NCBI GenBank assembly: GCA_012514545.1
Contig: JAAZAC010000077.1
Location: forward strand, 1 to 24,891
DNA: 24,891 bases
Direction: 5' to 3'
Source: Actinomycetales bacterium
Lineage (GTDB): Bacteria; Actinomycetota; Actinomycetes; Actinomycetales; Cellulomonadaceae
Shown here: piece by piece, positions 21,735 to 24,891 of the stretch
Position numbering within the stretch: the stretch's first letter is position 1
How the letters are laid out: the number at the start of each line of letters is the position of its first letter
Made by a program: the position numbers and the translations under genes
The notes under the pieces: generated by a model
The model's database searches: none
The model's input: the letters and a program-made list of their open reading frames with translations, nothing else
Told to the model about the DNA's origin: nothing

Positions 21735-22942
21735 CGATCCGTCTCGAGGTGGGCCCCGTCGCGCACGGGGGGCACTGCGTCGCGCGGCACGAGGGCCGGG
21801 TCGTGTTCGTCCGGCACGCGCTGCCCGGCGAGGTCGTCGAGGCCGAGCCGACCGAGGCCGACCCGGGCGCGCGGTACTGGCGCGCCGACGCCGTGCGGGT
21901 GCTCGAGCCGAGCCCGGACCGCGTGCCGTCGGCGTGGCCGGCCGCCGGGCCGGGCGGTGTCGGGGGCGCCGAGCTGGCGCACGTGGCGCTGCCGGCGCAG
22001 CGGGCGTGGAAGGCGGCCGTGCTCGCCGAGCAGCTGCGCCGGCTGGCGCGCGAGGAGCGCGACGTCGTCGTGGAGCCCGCGCCGGGGGAGACGGACGGGC
22101 TGGGCTGGCGCACGCGCATCGAGCTGGCGACGGACGCCGAAGGCCGGGCCGGGATGCACCGGTACCGCTCGACGCAGGTGGTGCCGCTGGACGACATGCC
22201 CCTCGCCGTCGGGCCGATCCGCGGGCTGGGGCTCTTCGACCGGCGGTGGCCGGCGGGCTCGCGGCTCACCGCCGTCGCGCCGGTGGGCGGCGACCGCCCG
22301 CTCGTGCTGGTCGACGGCGTCCCGTGGACCGCGTCGGGGCCCGACCGGCGGCCGAACGCCCGGACGTCGGTGCGCGAGGTCGCGGAAGTCGCGGGGCGGC
22401 GGCACGTCTGGCGCGTCGCGGCCGACGGGTTCTGGCAGGTGCACCGGGCTGCGCCGACGGTGCTCGCCGAGGCCGTGCTCGCGGCGGTGGGGGACCGCCC
22501 CGGGGCGACGGTGCTCGACCTGTACGCCGGTGCGGGGCTGCTCACCGTGCCCCTCGCGGAGGCGGTGGGGCCGTCCGGCACGGTCGTCGCGGTCGAGGGC
22601 GACGCGCGCGCGGTGAAGGACGCCCGGCGCAACCTGCACGCGGCGCCGTGGGCCCGGATCCACCTCGGCCCGGTGGCGGACGTGCTGCGCGCCGACGTCG
22701 CGCCGCGCGCGGACGTCGTGGTGCTCGACCCGCCGCGCGTCGGCGCGGGCCGGGTCGTCGTGGACCTCGTCGCGGCGCGCCGGCCCGAGCGGGTGGTCTA
22801 CGTCGCGTGCGACCCCGCGGCCCTGGCGCGCGACGTGGCGTACCTCGCCGGGCACGGCTACCGGCTGGGCGACCTGCGGGCGTTCGACCTGTTCCCGATG
22901 ACCCACCACGTCGAGGCGGTCGCCACGTTCGAGCGCGGGTGA
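21731..22942 (+). CDS. TRAM-domain class I SAM-dependent RNA (uracil-5-)methyltransferase, lacking the Fe-S cysteines
   Basis: A 403-residue RumA/TrmA-family enzyme expected to make 5-methyluridine in rRNA or tRNA. An N-terminal TRAM RNA-binding domain (about 1-58: RLEVGPVAHGGHCVARHEGR) leads to an insert domain and a Rossmann methyltransferase fold with VLDLYAGAGLLTVPLAEA (about 260-277), VVVLDPPRVGAG and VYVACDPAALARD, whose Cys360 is the nucleophile that attacks uracil C6. The segment PAAGPGGVGGAELAHV (70-85) aligns with the RumA 4Fe-4S motif C-x2-C, but Val77 and Ala80 replace the cysteines, so no cluster is expected. GTG 21731 overlaps the transporter stop (GTGA). The homologue in M. tuberculosis is Rv2689c (from memory). 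A 20-bp tandem repeat spans its stop codon. Confidence 0.88.
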   Translation: MTIRLEVGPVAHGGHCVARHEGRVVFVRHALPGEVVEAEPTEADPGARYWRADAVRVLEPSPDRVPSAWPAAGPGGVGGAELAHVALPAQRAWKAAVLAEQLRRLAREERDVVVEPAPGETDGLGWRTRIELATDAEGRAGMHRYRSTQVVPLDDMPLAVGPIRGLGLFDRRWPAGSRLTAVAPVGGDRPLVLVDGVPWTASGPDRRPNARTSVREVAEVAGRRHVWRVAADGFWQVHRAAPTVLAEAVLAAVGDRPGATVLDLYAGAGLLTVPLAEAVGPSGTVVAVEGDARAVKDARRNLHAAPWARIHLGPVADVLRADVAPRADVVVLDPPRVGAGRVVVDLVAARRPERVVYVACDPAALARDVAYLAGHGYRLGDLRAFDLFPMTHHVEAVATFERG

Positions 22943-22968
22943 CCGCCGTCGAGCGCGGGTGACCGCCG
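22929..22968 (+). repeat. Two tandem copies of a 20-bp unit across a stop codon
   Basis: The unit TCGAGCGCGGGTGACCGCCG occurs at 22929-22948 and again, identical, at 22949-22968, followed by a partial TCGGGCGGG. The first copy contains the last codons and TGA of the methyltransferase gene; the second lies past the stop. It looks like a recent slip-strand duplication. Confidence 0.9.
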
Positions 22969-23022
22969 TCGGGCGGGGGCGCCGCCGCCGGACCGGGGCC
23001 GCGCCGCCGGGGCGGGGGCCGC

Positions 23023-23028
23023 TAGCCT
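23023..23028 (+). promoter_or_regulatory. Possible distal -10 element of the aconitase gene
   Basis: TAGCCT at 23023-23028 fits TANNNT and would start a transcript near 23035, giving a leader of about 136 bases. No ORF starts just downstream, so if used it serves aconitase. Confidence 0.35.
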
Positions 23029-23094
23029 CTCGGCTCGTCGCGCGCGACGCCCGTGCCGGGACCAGGCTGGGACGAGCGGGAGGGCGCCCTGGGG

Positions 23095-23100
23095 TACGAT
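23095..23100 (+). promoter_or_regulatory. Probable -10 element of the aconitase gene
   Basis: TACGAT at 23095-23100 is a good -10 hexamer. Transcription would start near 23107, inside the palindrome at 23102-23119, leaving a leader of about 64 bases. No convincing -35 element is seen, which suggests an activator or a weak -35. Confidence 0.5.
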
Positions 23101-23101
23101 G

Positions 23102-23119
23102 TATCTTGACGTCAAGATA
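23102..23119 (+). promoter_or_regulatory. Perfect 18-bp palindrome, probable aconitase operator
   Basis: TATCTTGACGTCAAGATA is its own reverse complement over all 18 bases and is AT-rich in a region that is otherwise over 75% G+C. It begins one base after the likely -10 element, where a bound repressor would block transcription. The length and symmetry suit a MarR- or GntR-type dimer. TamR, a MarR-family protein, is reported to bind the aconitase promoter in Streptomyces coelicolor, so it is a candidate, but I cannot confirm its motif from memory. Confidence 0.7.
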
Positions 23120-23170
23120 AATCGCGGGCGCCGGCGGGCGCGGCAGCGGAGCCGAGCAGAAGGAGTCGTC

Positions 23171-24891
23171 GTGAGCGTGGACACGTTCCGGTCCAAGGGC
23201 GTCCTCGAGGTCGCGGGCACGTCCTACGAGATCTTCCGGCTGTCGGCCGTGCCCGGCCTGGAGCGGCTCCCGTACAGCCTCAAGGTGCTCGCCGAGAACC
23301 TCCTGCGCACCGAGGACGGCGCCAACGTCACCGCCGACCACGTGCGCGCCTTCGCCGCGTGGGACCCCCAGGCGGAGCCGACGACGGAGATCCAGTTCAC
23401 GCCCGCGCGCGTCGTCATGCAGGACTTCACCGGCGTGCCCTGCATCGTCGACCTGGCGACGATGCGCGAGGCCGTCGCCGCGCTGGGCGGGGACCCCGGG
23501 CGGATCAACCCGCTCGCGCCCGCCGAGCTCGTCATCGACCACTCCGTGCAGATCGACGTCTTCGGGCGGCGCGACGCGTTCGAGCGCAACGTCGAGCGGG
23601 AGTACGAGCGCAACCACGAGCGCTACCAGTTCCTGCGCTGGGGCCAGACCGCCTTCGACAACTTCAAGGTCGTGCCCCCGGGCACCGGCATCGTGCACCA
23701 GGTCAACCTCGAGTACCTCGCGCGCGGGGTGATGACCCGCGAGGGGGCCGGCGGCGTCGTGCAGGCGTTCTGCGACACCTGCGTCGGGACCGACTCCCAC
23801 ACGACGATGGTCAACGGCCTCGGCGTGCTCGGCTGGGGCGTCGGCGGGATCGAGGCGGAGGCGGCCATGCTCGGCCAGCCGGTCTCGATGCTCATCCCCA
23901 AGGTCGTCGGCTTCAAGCTGTCCGGCCAGATCCCGACGGGGGTGACCGCGACCGACGTCGTCCTCACCATCACCGAGCAGCTCCGCCGGCACGGCGTGGT
24001 CGGCAAGTTCGTCGAGTTCTACGGCGAGGGCGTCGCCCAGGTGCCGCTGGCCAACCGCGCGACGATCGGCAACATGAGCCCCGAGTTCGGCTCGACCGCC
24101 GCGATGTTCCCCATCGACGACGTCACCCTCGAGTACCTGCGCCTCACCGGTCGCTCCGAGCAGCAGGTCGCGCTCGTCGAGGCCTACGCCAAGGCCCAGG
24201 GCATGTGGCTCGACCCGGCCGTCGAGCCGCGCTTCTCCGAGTACCTCGAGCTGGACCTGTCGACCGTCGTGCCCTCGATCGCCGGCCCGAAGCGTCCCCA
24301 GGACCGCATCGAGGTCAGCAAGGCCAAGGAGCAGTTCCGCGGCGACCTGAAGAACTACGTCGTCGACGGCAACGGCATCGAGAAGTCCTCGGTCGACCAG
24401 GAGCTGCGCGACACCTTCCCGGCGTCCGACGCCCCGAGCCACGACGCGCACGAGGCATCCGAGGCCGCCGGCCGTCCGGAGCACTCCGAGCCGCGCGCCA
24501 ACGGTGACCGCGCCTCCAACCCGGCCAAGGTCGTCATCGACGGAGCCGAGGTCGAGGTCGACCACGGCCACGTCGTCATCGCCTCGATCACCAGCTGCAC
24601 CAACACGTCCAACCCGTCGGTGATGATGGCGGCCGCGATGCTCGCCAAGAACGCCGTCGAGAGCGGCCTGCAGGTCAAGCCCTGGGTCAAGACCTCCATG
24701 GCCCCCGGCTCCAAGGTCGTCACGTCGTACTACGAGAAGGCCGGCATGTGGCCCTACCTCGAGAAGCTGGGCTACCACCTCGTCGGGTACGGCTGCACGA
24801 CCTGCATCGGCAACTCGGGCCCGATCATCCCCGAGGTCTCCGAGGCCGTGAACGCCAACGACCTCGCGGTCACGTCGGTCCTTTCCGGCAA
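23171..24891 (+). CDS. acnA: Aconitate hydratase (partial, 3' end outside the window)
   Basis: The first 573 codons of an AcnA/IRP-type aconitase (normally about 900-950 residues) that interconverts citrate and isocitrate in the TCA cycle. The N-terminus MSVDTFRSKGVLEVAGTSYE and the segments INPLAPAELVIDHSVQIDVF, CVGTDSHTTMVNGLGVLGWG and GSTAAMFPIDD are diagnostic. The three 4Fe-4S cysteines are all present: Cys476 in ITSCTNTSNPSVM, and Cys542 and Cys545 in GCTTCIGNSGP. Residues about 410-460 are a charged, His- and Ala-rich linker typical of actinobacterial forms. GTG 23171 has AGAAGGAG six bases upstream, the classic ribosome-binding arrangement. No stop codon occurs before the window ends. 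Aconitase control by the upstream palindrome is likely. Confidence 0.95.
   Translation, partial: MSVDTFRSKGVLEVAGTSYEIFRLSAVPGLERLPYSLKVLAENLLRTEDGANVTADHVRAFAAWDPQAEPTTEIQFTPARVVMQDFTGVPCIVDLATMREAVAALGGDPGRINPLAPAELVIDHSVQIDVFGRRDAFERNVEREYERNHERYQFLRWGQTAFDNFKVVPPGTGIVHQVNLEYLARGVMTREGAGGVVQAFCDTCVGTDSHTTMVNGLGVLGWGVGGIEAEAAMLGQPVSMLIPKVVGFKLSGQIPTGVTATDVVLTITEQLRRHGVVGKFVEFYGEGVAQVPLANRATIGNMSPEFGSTAAMFPIDDVTLEYLRLTGRSEQQVALVEAYAKAQGMWLDPAVEPRFSEYLELDLSTVVPSIAGPKRPQDRIEVSKAKEQFRGDLKNYVVDGNGIEKSSVDQELRDTFPASDAPSHDAHEASEAAGRPEHSEPRANGDRASNPAKVVIDGAEVEVDHGHVVIASITSCTNTSNPSVMMAAAMLAKNAVESGLQVKPWVKTSMAPGSKVVTSYYEKAGMWPYLEKLGYHLVGYGCTTCIGNSGPIIPEVSEAVNANDLAVTSVLSG

Noticed and set aside
23102..23119. 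Palindrome as an attachment site, CRISPR repeat or intrinsic terminator
   Set aside because: It is a single copy with no spacer array, no integrase or tRNA nearby and no T-tract, and it sits at a promoter; an operator is the better reading.
22943..23170. Hidden small gene between the methyltransferase and aconitase
   Set aside because: I see no start with a ribosome-binding site and no frame with plausible composition. The region holds the tandem repeat, GC-rich inverted stretches, two -10-like hexamers and the palindrome.
21347..24778. 1143-codon minus frame across the transporter end, methyltransferase and aconitase
   Set aside because: It crosses three well-identified plus-strand genes and a promoter region; low-complexity translation and no domain.

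Overview
The window is about 24.9 kb of very GC-rich DNA with frequent GTG starts, many promoter-proximal starts without a leader, and a set of protein families restricted to Actinomycetota (DUF7455, DUF5998, DUF4193, DUF3093, DUF3710, DUF3159, SepH). The sequence style suggests a high-GC member of the Micrococcales, such as the Cellulomonas or Promicromonospora lineage, but genus cannot be fixed by eye. It is a core chromosomal region. I see no insertion sequence, phage gene, CRISPR array, tRNA or rRNA.

Layout. The left edge (1-1147) holds the last 35 codons of the principal sigma factor, then two minus-strand genes: a DUF456 membrane protein and a 70-residue zinc-finger protein. Positions 1148-7331 hold the two subunits of topoisomerase IV facing each other: parE on plus and parC on minus. 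Between them lie a tandem-GNAT acetyltransferase and a small membrane-anchored secreted protein. From 7468 to 12707 all genes read plus: a GNAT/acyl-CoA-synthetase-like fusion (Pat family), DUF5998, a metal-dependent phosphodiesterase and thymidine kinase. The septation regulator gene sepH faces them on minus (12762-13844), and a suhB-type inositol monophosphatase diverges from it.

From 14000 to 22942 the gene order matches, from memory, the Mycobacterium tuberculosis segment Rv2701c (suhB) to Rv2689c. It runs suhB, DUF4193, DUF3093, dut, DUF3710, OB-fold protein, DUF3159, two TrkA/RCK proteins, an APC-superfamily transporter and a TRAM-domain RNA methyltransferase. The right edge is a truncated aconitase gene behind a promoter that carries a perfect 18-bp palindrome.

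How the genes relate. Topoisomerase IV, SepH, Dut, thymidine kinase and the sigma factor serve chromosome segregation, division, dNTP supply and housekeeping transcription. The two NAD-binding RCK proteins share a short divergent promoter region with a transporter. That transporter keeps six polar residues at the spacing of the K+ site of Bacillus subtilis KimA, which points to one K+ uptake and gating module. DUF3710, the OB-fold protein and DUF3159 have overlapping stop/start codons and are probably translationally coupled, but their job is unknown.

I found no wholly new system. The best leads are the KimA/RCK pairing, the aconitase operator palindrome, a recurring leaderless promoter layout, two antisense gene-end overlaps and the cysteine-free TRAM methyltransferase.
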